Source: Helicostylum pulchrum (lineage: Eukaryota; Mucoromycota; Mucoromycetes; Mucorales; Mucoraceae). From it: DNA of 64,000 bases. Location of the stretch: the NCBI GenBank assembly GCA_025677825.1, contig JAIXMO010000006.1, positions 744,001 to 808,000 on the forward strand. The letters are read 5' to 3'. The translations under genes and the position numbers were made by a program. Shown piece after piece: positions 11,297-22,334 of the stretch (its first letter is position 1; the number at the start of each line of letters is the position of its first letter). The notes beneath the pieces were generated by a model, which made no database searches, was not told the DNA's origin, and worked only from the letters and a program-made list of their open reading frames with translations.

Positions 11297-12870
11297 TAAG
11301 TGATCATGTTACAAACACTTACATGTATTTATAAATATTTAGAACGCGTCTTTCCTGCTTATTCTTTGGTTTGTAGGAATTTAAAGAGTTTGAAAACGAT
11401 TGTAAATGACTTCGAGAAAATGAAAAGATACATGGTGAAAGTAAATAAACTGCGAGATTTAATATGGATATCAAGTCAGTTATTCTTCTGTAAATAATAA
11501 GGTGTGTCTGGATTAGAATGAAACAAAAAAGCAAATCTGTGACATTTTTTTTTTGGGGAGTACACGTACCTTTATCATAAAGACTTTATTTCTTCTTTTA
11601 AATCCGTACAAAAGGACACAGTTCTTCCTAAAACAACCGCTGGACAATTTCATGAGATCCGCTACATTATTGTAAGCTACTTTTTTCAGCTCTAAAACAA
11701 TACAAGAATATTAATTGAGTATATAAGCTCTTTTAATAAAAAGTATACATGTAAAATACGTACCGGTAATAAAGATAAAGAGGAAGAAAAGTCTATTCTA
11801 AAAAAAAAAGATAGGATAAATACGCTTTGGGCTGATAAAATAGTCACTTTTATGCATGTGATCTATTTCATCATTTTTATGTAATTACACTTCTACACTT
11901 GTTTCGCACAAGGAAGTTCAAAAAAAAACACGCTGTGACATTTTTTTTAAAAGCTGTTGGATGATTTGATCCTCTTTAAACTTAATATTTTTATTAAAAA
12001 CATCATTGCAGCTACTGGTAATAATATTTTAAGGTAAAGAAAAAAATCGACAAGAAAAAGGTGTGCGAAAACTTTTTGAAAAAAAATAGTCGCGTAATCG
12101 AATCGGGGGTGAAAACAAAGTAAAACACATTACGAGACAAAAATCAAAAAATTCCTCCCCGCTTAAATTTTAGGCTTTGTCTCATTTTAATCCAGGTCCA
12201 CCTTACACAGTAACGATTAAGTCAGTTCCTGAACTGTTCTTGCACCCCTTTTTCTTTCCTATTATCCTTGTATCAAAAACATACCATTGTCAGTAACAGT
12301 AGTGAAAGAAAGCCAATTACGCTCTTTTTTTTTTTCAAAGTGCCAAAACAACTAAAAAAAAAAGGGCCTTGACTGTACCTAGAAAGTAGGTTTTTTACAT
12401 TTTGCCTCAAACCTTTTTATTCGATGTTGTGTAATAAAGGTGGAGCAAGCGGAGTAACATTACAAGCTTCTCCTAAGTAGTTTGCGAGATAAGACGAAAG
12501 TAAGCCCTCGGTAAAGAAAAGAACTAATACCTATTTACACCAGTTTCAATTTATGACGTTTTTTTTTTCCCACTTTACCCGACCCGATACAACGGTAGAT
12601 CGAGAATTGCACTTTTTATATTAAAAGAGTATAATCATAATACGCTTTGGATAAACTGTAAATTTGAGAGAGGGAGAGGGAGAGGGAGGATGATGAAAGG
12701 GAGATGAAACCCAATTAGCCGATAATTATAGAGCGCATAAGCTCAATGTATGACAAAAGCCTCAAACTGATGTCAGTAGTTTTTAGTTCGAAAAGTCACA
12801 TATACAAAGGGGCAAAGTCGCTTTTTTTTTTACTTTTCTTTTTTTCTTTAACAGTTTTTTTTAAGTGAAT
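11297..12870. other. Gene-poor region upstream of the bestrophin-like gene
   Basis: About 1.6 kb with no supportable gene. It holds several A/T homopolymers, a GA-rich stretch (12667–12690) and, in the last 60 bp, a poly-T tract before ATG 12871 that is probably the promoter-proximal pyrimidine tract. Confidence 0.5.
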
Positions 12871-14536
12871 ATGGTGGCTTCATTGTTAAGCAGTAAACGG
12901 TTTGCACAAATGCACGATCTACGACCGCCTAGTTTTTCTAGACGGTGGATTAGAGACTTGAAAAAATATCCTGACCATCTTCGGTAAGAAAAAGAATTTT
13001 TAATTTTTGTATGTAAGTTTGACAAAAAAAAACGCGCTTTTTTATTTTTAGTTTGAGAGGATCGGTAAATACAAGCTTTTTTGTGCGATAGTATGTTGGA
13101 CTAATAAATTTCTATATGTGTAAAAATAGGTACTGCCGTCTATTTTCCCATTGATTGTTTTGACTGCTACTTATGCATATGGTGTTGGTGTGATGTACAT
13201 TAACTGGGGGTGGACTCATGTGGCACTGAGCAATTCTATTGGTACTTGTTATATGATTACACTATACAATGTTGTATACCCTAACACTCTTTTGTAGTAC
13301 CTGTTTTATCTGTGGTACTTGGTTTATTGTTAGCATTTAGAGCCAACACATCATACGCTCGTTACTACGAAGGCAGACAATTATGGCAAGACCTTTCCAG
13401 CAATACACGAAACCTAGCACGATTGATCTGGTGCAGTATTCCTGAACGTACACAAAACGATCATTTAGAAAAGATGCGTTGTATGAAGTTATTATTAGCA
13501 TTTGCAGTAGCTACCAAGCATTACCTAAGACGTGAGTACGGTATTGATTACTATGATCTGGATTATTTGTTACCCCCTAATTGGATACCAGCAGCGGCCG
13601 ATGATAAGTTGTATGTGGTGAATGATAGTAGTAGCTCGGATGAAGAAGCGACAAGTTTACACGGTGGTACAAGTCATCTCTTGGACGATAATCATGGTGG
13701 TGATGATATTCATGATTTAGGAAACCAAAAGTGCCCTTCCACTGCCCCATCATCTTCAAATACGTCGACCCTGGAAGGCGTGGTACAAAGTCCTAAGCCA
13801 ATCGATAGTCCAAAGACTTCTACCGTGGATGGTGTTGGTGAGAGAAAAGTACGTACAAAGAAGAGACAGCATAGAAGGAAGAGAAATACAATGAAGTTTG
13901 TGTCTGAGGAAGATTTACCTGATGAAGGTAATTCAGATATGTCTTTACCTTTGGAGATTATCTTTCGTATGAGTTTGTATATGGCTCAAGCAAAGACTAG
14001 TGGTAAAATCGATGGTCAGTTTTCAAATGTCATTATCACACATTTAAACAATTTAAATGATTGTTTATCTGGTATGGAACGTATTGTAAATACGCCAATT
14101 CCTGCTGTCTATGTTGTTCATTTGTAAAGTATTTCATGTTGTTTTATCCGGCAGCAGTAGTAAAAAAAAAAAAAAAAAAAAAAAAAAACTAATTCTTTTT
14201 TTTTCTAACGTGTAGAAAACAATCATTGGCACTTTATATCTTGGCTATTCCGTTCACTTTAGTATCTCAACTTGGATGGTGGATTGTACCTACGATTATT
14301 TTGGCCTCTTTTATTCTATTCGGAATTGATGCGATTGGATCTCAGATTGGTAAAGTGATTGGATTAAACCTTAAAAAAAAAGTAACCTTTCTTTAACACG
14401 TTTTTTTGTAGAGAATCCATTTGGTTATAATACAAATGATTTACCATTGAATACATTTTGTGATTCATTGCGTAAAGAAATTGAATTTATTGTATATCAT
14501 TTACCTTGTGAAACAGAGAACGCAATGATGGTTTAA
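12871..14536 (+). CDS. Bestrophin-like chloride channel family protein (UPF0187/RFP-TM)
   Basis: Six exons: 12871–12983, 13052–13064, 13130–13241, 13298–14123, 14216–14349 and 14412–14536; exon 2 is only 13 nt. The N-terminus MVASLLSSKRF leads to RGSVLPSIFPLIVL, the first membrane helix. The family segment VLGLLLAFRANTSYARYYEGRQLWQDL follows, with further helices after the loop (ALYILAIPFTLVSQLGWWIVP) and IENPFGYNTNDLPL near the C-terminus. The FR.N.SY.R..E.R..W pattern and the NPFG..NDLPL end are hallmarks of the family, which forms pentameric anion channels in bacteria, plants and fungi. An unusual insertion of about 90 residues (encoded about 13620–13910), rich in Ser, Asp, His and then Lys/Arg, splits the soluble part. 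Localisation in a membrane is sure from the helices; the ion is inferred. Confidence 0.85.
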
Positions 14537-14998
14537 ATAAAAATATATATAAGGCGCACAGACAAAGTTTTTTATCACGGGTATAGTTTTTTTGTGTGTG
14601 TTATTGGTTCGGTTTTGACTTTGGGTTTGCTTCCGCTCTTCCCGATTTTTTTTTTTTTACCCATGTCTGTAACTCGCCCTGGAACTGAGTGCCCTCTTTT
14701 TTTTCACACTGATTAAGTCGCTACTCTAAAAAAAAAAGGCCAGAGACCCGAATAGCTTGGTTTATAATGGGATTTTTTTTAGTTTTCTTTTTCGTCCCTT
14801 TTTTTTTCGTTTTCCTTTTTCTTTTTTTGTATAAATAAAAAATCCTTTTTTATTTATTTAATACACTTTAGACTAGCAGCACACTTAAACAACAACAACA
14901 ACAGAACACTCACACACACTCACACACATACAAAAAAATATATACATTTTTTTTTGTAAAAAACAAAAAAAAAGGATAATAAAAATAGATCAAATTAT
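14537..14998. promoter_or_regulatory. Intergenic: bestrophin 3' end and Zn2Cys6 gene 5' region
   Basis: 462 bp with long T-tracts, then CAACAACAAC and CACACTCACACA stretches and an A-rich leader immediately upstream of ATG 14999. This is typical of a fungal promoter and 5' UTR. No named motif is recognised. Confidence 0.35.
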
Positions 14999-16216
14999 AT
15001 GACCCAAAGTTCAGCCAACACCCGTAAATTATCCAATCCCAGTCCTACCCGAAACCAACTTGTGGAACGATGCTCTTCGATCCGAGGATGCGAGCCGTGT
15101 AAACGACGCAAGCGTATCTGTAACGGGCAAAAGCCGTGTACGCACTGTACGGGTACGTCTCAAGAATGCGTGTACAGTGTAGTATCTGATCACGCGCGCA
15201 GTGTGTTTACGACGAGCACAGCGCGTAGATTAAGTTCAGGTTCAGCTTGTGAAACGTGCCGACGACGTAAAACAAAGTGTGATGGATGCAGTCCGTGTAG
15301 CTTTTGCGCTAGTAGTGGTATTGAATGTATAAATAACTCGGAAAGGCGAAAGAGATCAGTGGCCGCTGCAGCTGCTGCAGCTGCTACTGCTGCTACTCAA
15401 AGTACTACCACCACCACCGGTACCGTTGCACAAGATGATAATGAGGCTATTGATCGCATTGAAGACAGGTTAAGAAGGATAGAGAAATTAATGACCGCTT
15501 TTACTCCTAGTCCGTTATCTCAAACGCCTTTCACAAACGAAATTAAAGATATTAAAAAAGTCGCTGCGGGTTTTAGGAAGTTGTCTTCGCCTCATTTACA
15601 GAAACCTAGTTTAACGCAGGTACGTCAGCAGCGTCATTCCATACAAGGTCCTACTACTGTATCTTCTATACAATCTGAGAAAGGTAAAACAACAAAAAAA
15701 AATTGTACTTTTTTTTTTTTACTTACTTTTTAAAAAAAGATAAAATACCATATGCTTCGCCACCCAATAGTAACGGCAGCTTAAAAAGCTTTCATGATAC
15801 AAATACATCACAGACGCAAATTTGTTCACCTTCTCCACCTTTATCACCTCGTATATTAAGACAAAGTACGTCTACGGTGGCATCCTCGATGCTCAACCTT
15901 TCGTTATCTCCTTCCTCCTCTACATCTTCTTCTTCTACATATCATCACAATTTTATGCAACCGTCGGTCTCTACACCTACTTCTCCTCTTGCTAATAGTC
16001 CAGCCATGGATACTGAATGGAAGCAATCTACACCCATACCAAGTCTAATGGGTATGCACTACACAAAAAAAGAGATATATGTGTAACTTTGTTATTTACT
16101 TTTTTTTTTTTTTACGTATAGATCAATTATCTAAGTGTACGTTTGTAACTACTGCAATGGATTATACAACTGTTCATTACCCTATTTATCCAATCACTAA
16201 CAAAGAAACTCCATAA
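14999..16216 (+). CDS. Transcription factor with two tandem Zn2Cys6 clusters
   Basis: Three exons, 14999–15683, 15740–16051 and 16122–16216, encode 363 aa. Two complete fungal Zn2Cys6 motifs are present, both with spacing C-x2-C-x6-C-x5-C-x2-C-x6-C: cysteines 31, 34, 41, 47, 50, 57 (CEPCKRRKRIC…) and 84, 87, 94, 100, 103, 110 (CETCRRRKTKC…). The linker is about 26 residues. An Ala-rich and Thr-rich run follows, then IDRIEDRLRRIEKLM, a probable short coiled coil for dimerisation, then Ser/Pro-rich tails ending PITNKETP. Each cluster normally binds a CGG triplet; two clusters in one chain is uncommon. There is no fungal-specific transcription factor (middle homology) domain. The target is unknown. 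RAD51 starts only 143 bp downstream on the same strand. Confidence 0.85.
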
Positions 16217-16248
16217 ACTTTTTTTTTTGTTAATAAATTTTTTGATAT

Positions 16249-16285
<37 letters not shown>

Positions 16286-16358
16286 AAAAACCTATTATAT
16301 ATCTCTTTTTTTTTTTTTTTTTTTCTTCCTTCTTTTTTTTATCTTTTATCAAATAAAA
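16217..16358. promoter_or_regulatory. Short RAD51 upstream region with TG microsatellite
   Basis: 142 bp lie between the Zn2Cys6 stop and the RAD51 ATG. They contain about 15 TG repeats (16252–16281), then a pyrimidine tract (T18) and AAATAAAA right before the start codon. The promoter of RAD51 must be here or overlap the upstream gene. Confidence 0.45.
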
Positions 16359-17685
16359 ATGGCTATAACAAGAAATAATCTTTCAGAAGAAGAAAGCGGT
16401 AGTCGAGATAACTCATCTGTATCTGAGGTTGTTGAAGCAGAACAAGAAAGCGCTCCTGCTACTTGTCTTGTCAATCAGCTAGAAGTATGTACACTTATAA
16501 AAAGAGTATTTGTGTGTGTGTGTAACCAATTTGTTTTAAAAAGGATCATGGTATTCATAGTGCGGATATTGCTAAACTTCGATCAGCTGGGTTCTACACA
16601 GTTGATTCGATTGCTTATTCGCCTCGTAAAGCATTACTTGCTATTAAAGGTCTATCCGAAACCAAAGTAGACAAGATTCTTAAAGAAGGTTAGTTTTTTT
16701 TGGACAACAAATTTTTTTATGTGTAAACTTATCTTTTTTTGTTGTTGTTTGTTTATCAGTGGATTTATTAATTGATACTGGGTTTACAACAGCAATGGAA
16801 ATTCAAGCGAGAAGAAGTGAAATGATATATATCACTACGGGGTCAAAAGATCTGGACGGGTTGTTAGGTGGAGGTGTTGAAACGGGGTCAATTACAGAGA
16901 TATTTGGAGAGTTCAGAACGGGTAAAACACAACTCTGTCTTACTTTAGCTGTTGCTTGTCAGGTAATATATATAAACTTTTTCTTTTTAAAAAAAAATCC
17001 CCTTACTAAAAACTCCCACGTATAGCTTCCTGTTGCTAATGGTGGAGCGGAAGGAAAATGTCTTTATATTGATACAGAAGGAACGTTTCGACCGAATCGA
17101 ATTGTATCTATTGCAGCACGATTTGGACTGGACGTAGAGACGTGCTTGAACAATATTGCGTACGCTCGTGCTTACAATACGGACCATCAGACAGCGTTGC
17201 TGGTACAGGCGTCGGCCATGATGTCTGAAACGAGGTTTGGGCTGCTTATTGTGGACAGTGCGATCGCGTTGTATCGTACGGACTTTCCGGGTAGAGGAGA
17301 ACTTTCGGCTCGTCAGATTCATTTGGCTAGGTTTTTACGGAATTTGCAGCGTGTGGCAGATGAGTTTGGTGTTGCGGTGGTGGTTACAAATCAAATGTTG
17401 GCGACGGTGGATGGCAGCGCTTCCATGTTTCAAGCGGATCCAAAGAAACCGGCAGGTGGAAATATCATGGCACATACGTGTTGTACGAGGTAAAAACGTT
17501 TTTTTAAAATCGATTTTTTTTTTTTGTTGGTTTATACTGATTTAATTTTATAAAAAAAAAGATTGCAGCTTCGTAAAGGAAGAGGAGAAAATCGCATTTG
17601 TAAAATTTATGATTCTCCTTCTCTGCCAGAAAGTGAAGTAACATTTTCTATTATGGAAGAAGGAATCCGCGATGCTCAAGAGTAA
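16359..17685 (+). CDS. RAD51: RAD51 recombinase
   Basis: Five exons, 16359–16484, 16544–16688, 16760–16962, 17026–17489 and 17562–17685, give 353 aa, normal for eukaryotic RAD51. The N-terminal helix-hairpin-helix domain ([31 protein letters not shown]) is followed by the RecA core. This has Walker A GEFRTGKT (about 140–147), Walker B GLLIVD (about 230–235), the polymerisation/ATP-cap type segment, and the conserved end [19 protein letters not shown] with SEVTFSI. The protein forms filaments on ssDNA and catalyses strand exchange in repair and meiosis. I name RAD51 rather than DMC1 because of the RCKIYDSP/LPESE end and overall match; DMC1 shares the same core, so this rests on fine detail. 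It is convergent with VTI1, with stop codons 75 bp apart. Confidence 0.92.
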
Positions 17686-17760
17686 AAAATTAAATTTTTT
17701 ATTATAAAAAAAATGAAATGGCTTTTAAAAGAATCCAAACCTATGAAATAAAAATATTTT

Positions 17761-18775
17761 TTAAGCAGAAAGTTTACTCCAGATAACCAACACGATTAAA
17801 ACAAATAAAATTAAAATAATAGCAGCAGTAATAAGTTTGTTCGTTGCCATACTATAGTTGTTTTATAATGTTAATAGTGTTGGTCTTTTACGTACACAAA
17901 AAAAAAACTTACCGACGTGCCATGCCTTTCAAAGTTTTCGAAGCTTTATCAATATGAGAATCAGCTTCAGCAAGCTATATAAATTAAATGTTTAAATAAA
18001 ATAATAACATAACCACAAGAAAAAAGACTTACGGTATCTCTGGCTCTAACCATAGTTTCTCTTTGTCCTTTCAATGTACTCAAGATATTAATGCCAATAC
18101 CTTCGGTCTCTAAAGCCAATCGATGACTGTCTTCTAAACGACGACTGGATTGTCCAAGTCTTTCGGTACCGCTTAATAAACGTTGACGTTGGTCCATGGT
18201 AGAAGCATCAAAGTCAGATTGTCCGTCTTCATTACCTCCTCCAAATCCGCCAAGCAATTCATCACGGTCAGAGTTTTTAGGCACAATGGCTGTATTTCTT
18301 CTCTATATATAATATAAGTCTTTGTCCCGTTTTTTTTTTCTGACAGTTGTTATATTTTTTTGTTTTACCAAGTCTCGTTTAAGTTTTTCGGCTTCAGACT
18401 TGAAGAGTCTTAACTTTGCTTGTAAGCGTGTACGTGAAGGTGTAGGAATATTCAAAATTTCCATTTCCATTTGTCCAAGCTATTTAAGAAGTTTTAATAA
18501 AAAAAAAGTCATTCTATACATGTTTTTGAAGTCATTTACAATCTCATCTGCTTCGTCAATTTCTCTTTCTATAGCACGAATAGTTGCTTTTCTTTCCTCT
18601 ATTGTGTGTGTGTGTGTGTGTGAGCGCTTTTTTTTAAAGAGATAAGTATTTATGCTTTACCTCCTTTTTGGTTTGGTATTTGTTGTTCAATCTTGACTTT
18701 AATAGAGTCTGTAACAGACTTAAAGTCTTGTTCATAACTGGAGAACAGCTCAGAACCACCTGCAGAAGAAGCCAT
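17761..18775 (-). CDS. VTI1: Qb-SNARE VTI1
   Basis: Six exons, 18661–18775, 18540–18598, 18369–18479, 18302–18033, 17913–17974 and 17761–17851, give 235 aa. The N-terminal Habc-type region starts SSYEQDFKSVTDSI. The SNARE motif runs from QRQRLLSGTERLGQSSRRL through ALETEGIGINILSTLKGQRETM to a final heptad with SHIDKASKTLKGMARRMATN. A single C-terminal membrane helix (LITAAIILILFVLIVLVIW) anchors it with a short luminal tail. VTI1 pairs with Golgi, endosomal and vacuolar syntaxins for fusion. The start is set by MASSAGGSELFSSYEQ; upstream sequence is poly-T. The last 31 codons, carrying the anchor, sit on their own exon. The gene is tail-to-tail with RAD51. Confidence 0.92.
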
Positions 18776-19154
18776 AGTTTTTTTTTTTGTACAGTAGAAA
18801 AAGAGAGTATACGGAAACGGGCGTTTCTCTTGGTTGTGTAATCTCCGATTTTTTTATCACGTGTAGAAGGATCGTCTGTAAAAAAAAAACAATGCATGCA
18901 TTGCTATTGCAAATTTAGGTATTTATAGCAACTTTATGAAAAATATTTGCTGGTATATATTACGACCCCGTTCTTTCTCGATTTAATGGCTTCGTAGAAT
19001 AGATTCTTATAATTCTTTTGATTACTTTTGTGGCAAAAAAAGTGAACTTTTATTTCAATAAAAAAATGCACAAATTCAGTTTCGAAGAATAAATATTATG
19101 AAAGCGTATATAAGATAAATTTATTTTAAAAAAAAAATTACCCCCATCCTTCTT

Positions 19155-19400
19155 CGTTTGCTTGGTGGTGAAGAAGAAGGAGAAGGCGGGGGAGAGCGAC
19201 GGTCTTAGGGCGCGATCGGCGGGGGGGGGGGGCTCGGTAGGTTGGGTCGACACGGAGCACGACACTAAGGTTAAGACTACGGTTGGCTCGGTTGGCTCGG
19301 TTGGCTCGGTTGGCAGAGGAAGAGGAAGAGGAGAAGGCCGGAGGAGGAGGACATCGAAGGACGCGATCAGTGGGGAGGAGAGGTGCCGATGTTGTCAAAA
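19155..19400. repeat. GC-rich, low-complexity patch with a 9-bp tandem repeat
   Basis: In an otherwise strongly AT-rich window this 245-bp stretch is dominated by G. It has a G12 run (about 19219–19230), four copies of GGTTGGCTC (about 19279–19314) and GGAAGA repeats. All plus-strand frames are open across much of it because of composition; translation gives Gly/Arg-rich or Leu-Ala-Arg repeats without recognisable domains. Confidence 0.7.
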
Positions 19401-19752
19401 GAGGACGTATTAACTTGGAAAACCCAAAATGCCCCGCGTTCTCAGGCGTTTCAAAATGGACAAAGAAACGAATCCTACAAATATATTAGACATCAAATCA
19501 CAACATAAAATGACCCTTTTGCAGATGTTTACCTTGTCCTGCAAACACCGGCCACATGTAATACCCCAACAATGGGGATGTCGGTCAAGGCGCGGTACAA
19601 CGAATTTCTGTTGTATTGATAGCGAGTGTTTATAGTGTCTAAAACAACTTGCAAGCTGTGTTTGCTACATGAAGGGCAGTAGCGTGGGTTATGAGACATT
19701 TTGTTAAAGAGCGTTGTTTTATAAAAAAGCAAAAGAAAAAAGGATATATAAT

Positions 19753-19800
19753 AATATCTCATAAATATCTCATAAATATATCATAAATATATCATCAAAA
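19753..19800. repeat. AT-rich short tandem repeat (ATAAATATCTC-like)
   Basis: Four imperfect copies of a 13-bp unit (CATAAATATATCAT-like). No function is apparent. Confidence 0.7.
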
Positions 19801-20261
19801 ATACCTGATCTCAACAGGCACTTTGATGAAGATAAAATACCCAACACATGCTGAAAGTTGAAAATAAAATAATAATAATAACTATTTACAAGTATGACAA
19901 ATGATACTTCATTGACCATTGGTATGTAGACATTTTTTTTTGTGCTGTGAAATGAAAAAAAAAAAAAAGAATGCAATTGCTTTTTGCAGTAAAAGAAAAA
20001 AAAGGGTATCTTTATATTTTTAGCAGTGCACCTCAGTTGAATACCATTTAACATATGATTCAGTTATTTAGCCAAGTTGTGAGCGCCACAAAATAAAAAA
20101 ATAAAAAGTTATCACGCAGGAACGAGAAAAAAGTTTATGCAGGAGATAAATTATGCCCAAAATAATGTTGTTTCTACTGCAAAATAAACAAGTTGTAATG
20201 TAATGATGAATCATGGAAGGGGTGCGTGTGTGTGTGTGTTTTATTAAGTTATTTAAGAAAT

Positions 20262-22334
20262 CTATGGAGAAGAAGGAAGATACTATAGCGAGAGAGAGAA
20301 AAAAAAAGTTAGTAACATTATATAAAATGAGGAGGTGGATTTGACTTACCTTGTATGGGTTCATAATGGCATTAGGATCAAGCATATTTTTCATCGTCTT
20401 CATCATTTTAATCATGACAGGAGACTTGGAATAACCCAAGAATTCGTTCTTTGCAACACCCAACCCGTGTTCAGCACTGATAGAACCTTGATGGTTAGCG
20501 ACCCACTCGAATAAATAAGGTTCGATAAGAGCAGATACACGACTTTCAAGACGGCTAGCAGCGATATTTAAATGTAAGTTACCGTCACCGACATGACCGT
20601 AAGCAACAACATCGGTAACAGGAGAATCGGGTTGACCAAAGACACCACCGTCACGTAAATGTTGACGCATATCTTCTACGCACTCGTATAATTTAGGTAC
20701 GGGCATAGAGATATCGTACTTGTAGACAGCAGGCTCTTTACCGAGCGCCTCGGTAAAACCTTCACGCAAACTCCAAAGACCACGGATTTGAGTTTCGTCC
20801 TGTGCTACAACACCGTCCTCGGCTACACCATCGACCATCATATTCTCGAGGTAGGTGGTTAATTTCTCGTCATCGTGGTCCTTGTTGGATCCACTGGTTT
20901 CGATCAATACATAAAAGGGGTATTCCTTTTCCATCACGTCTTTAGGAGTAGCGTGTTTTTTAAACATTTGAAGAGCATTTGTGTCCCAAAATTCAAAAGC
21001 TACATTGAGTTAGTATATATTGTTTTTTTTTTATATGTCCCTTCCTTTTCTTACCGGATAAAATTTCGGACAATTCAATTCGGGATTGCTTGAAGGCTTT
21101 TTGAACATCTTCAAAGGAATTTAAACCCAAGAGAGCGACATTCACAGCTTTGGGCTTATGAGGAGTCAAGATGGAAACACCAGTGATAACACCAATAGTT
21201 CCTTCAGATCCAATGAAAAGTTGTTTCAAGTCATAACCTAATTATTTAAATTATTAAAAAACCCACGCTTGTATTTCCCACACTTTTTTTTTTTATATTA
21301 CCAGTATTGTCTTTTCTCAAGGTTGACATGTTATCTAAAATGGTTCCGTCGGGAAGAACTACTTCTAAACCTAATACGGTACCGTGAAGAGACCCATAAC
21401 GTAATAATCTTAAACCACCCGCATTGGTAGCAATATTTCCACCGATATGACAACTAATAATGTTTTTTAAGATGCATGCCCCTCTCTTTTGTGTGTGTGG
21501 GTTGTTTATATTACCTTCCCTTTGCGCCTAAATCCAATGGCATCATATAACCCTTTTCACCTAACCAGTTATCAAGTACTTCAAGTACACAACCAGCATC
21601 AGCTGTCAAGATACCTTTTTTTTTTTATGTATCTTGTTTAGTAATTTTCTTTTTTTTTAAAAAAAAGAAATTAATATAATATATACCTGATACATTATCA
21701 AATCCACGAATCTTGTTCATTCCTTGAAGACTTAATACAACTTCATCAAATACAGGAACAGAACCACCGACTAAACCAGTGTTACCACCTTGAGGAACAA
21801 CAGCTAATCTATTGGGAAAGAGAAATTTGTTTAATGAAAAAAAAAGGGGTATGCTTTTTTGGTTTTTTTTTTTTTTTTTTGGTTTACTTTTGGTCGTTAC
21901 AGTATCTCATAATATCAGATACTTGTTGAGTAGTTTTAGGTTTTAAAACCAATTGAGATTTTCCACGGAACTTGTGCATCCAATCCGTATTAAAAGGGAA
22001 TAAATCATCTTCGTTACCATAAATTAAACCATTATTGCCAAGAATAGTTTTAAAATGATCCACGTCTTGTTCTGTAAGCTAAAATAAAAAAAAATCAGTA
22101 TAGAAAATATATTTATGTATGCTTGTTTTTTAACTTTACTTGTTTATAATTTTCGTTACGAACATAACCCGGGAACTTATCAACTGTAAGAGATACTTGT
22201 TTATTATCCTTGGTTGCATAGTTGCGGTTTTGAACAAGGGTAAATAAAGCAGGTACAGTTGTCTTGACCACGGCGGGCTTTAACAAGGCAAGTCTAGTAG
22301 ACGCCACTCTTAAACGTGAAGCTATAGCAAGCAT
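20262..22334 (-). CDS. Mitochondrial D-2-hydroxyglutarate dehydrogenase (FAD-linked)
   Basis: Eight exons (22140–22334, 21888–22078, 21687–21808, 21515–21614, 21302–21453, 21055–21237, 20350–20999, 20262–20282) give 537 aa. The N-terminus ([18 protein letters not shown], many Arg, no acids) is a likely mitochondrial presequence. The PCMH-type FAD domain shows [43 protein letters not shown] and [16 protein letters not shown]. The C-terminal half has [15 protein letters not shown] and [19 protein letters not shown], the His-containing substrate and metal motifs of the D2HGDH/DLD2 group. The C-terminus MNPYK is joined by splicing to a 21-nt last exon, YLPSSP. D-2-hydroxyglutarate is oxidised to 2-oxoglutarate; yeast Dld2/Dld3 relatives also use lactate, so exact substrate is inferred. 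Reading through the last donor gives a spurious hydrophobic tail. Confidence 0.9.

Larger units (their letters stand above)
18776..20261. other. Gene-poor gap with a GC-rich patch
   Basis: The gap lies between VTI1 5' end and the 3' end of D-2-hydroxyglutarate dehydrogenase. It contains a GC-rich island (about 19155–19400) described separately. It also contains two opposed short frames around 19440–19760 (one with CPSC and CRTR motifs on the minus strand), which I cannot assign, and an AT-rich tandem repeat near 19753–19800. No gene is claimed. Confidence 0.45.

Noticed and set aside
16359..17685. DMC1 instead of RAD51
   Set aside because: The two share the same core; the end of the protein fits RAD51 slightly better. 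A tree would decide.
19529..19762. Minus-strand frame with CPSC…CRTR as the zinc-ribbon end of a Fanzor or other nuclease
   Set aside because: Cysteine spacing and the flanking sequence do not match, and no RuvC residues are nearby.
20068..20261. Hydrophobic tail downstream of MNPYK in the D2HGDH frame
   Set aside because: This is intron and 3' flanking sequence; a canonical intron and a 21-nt exon give the expected end.
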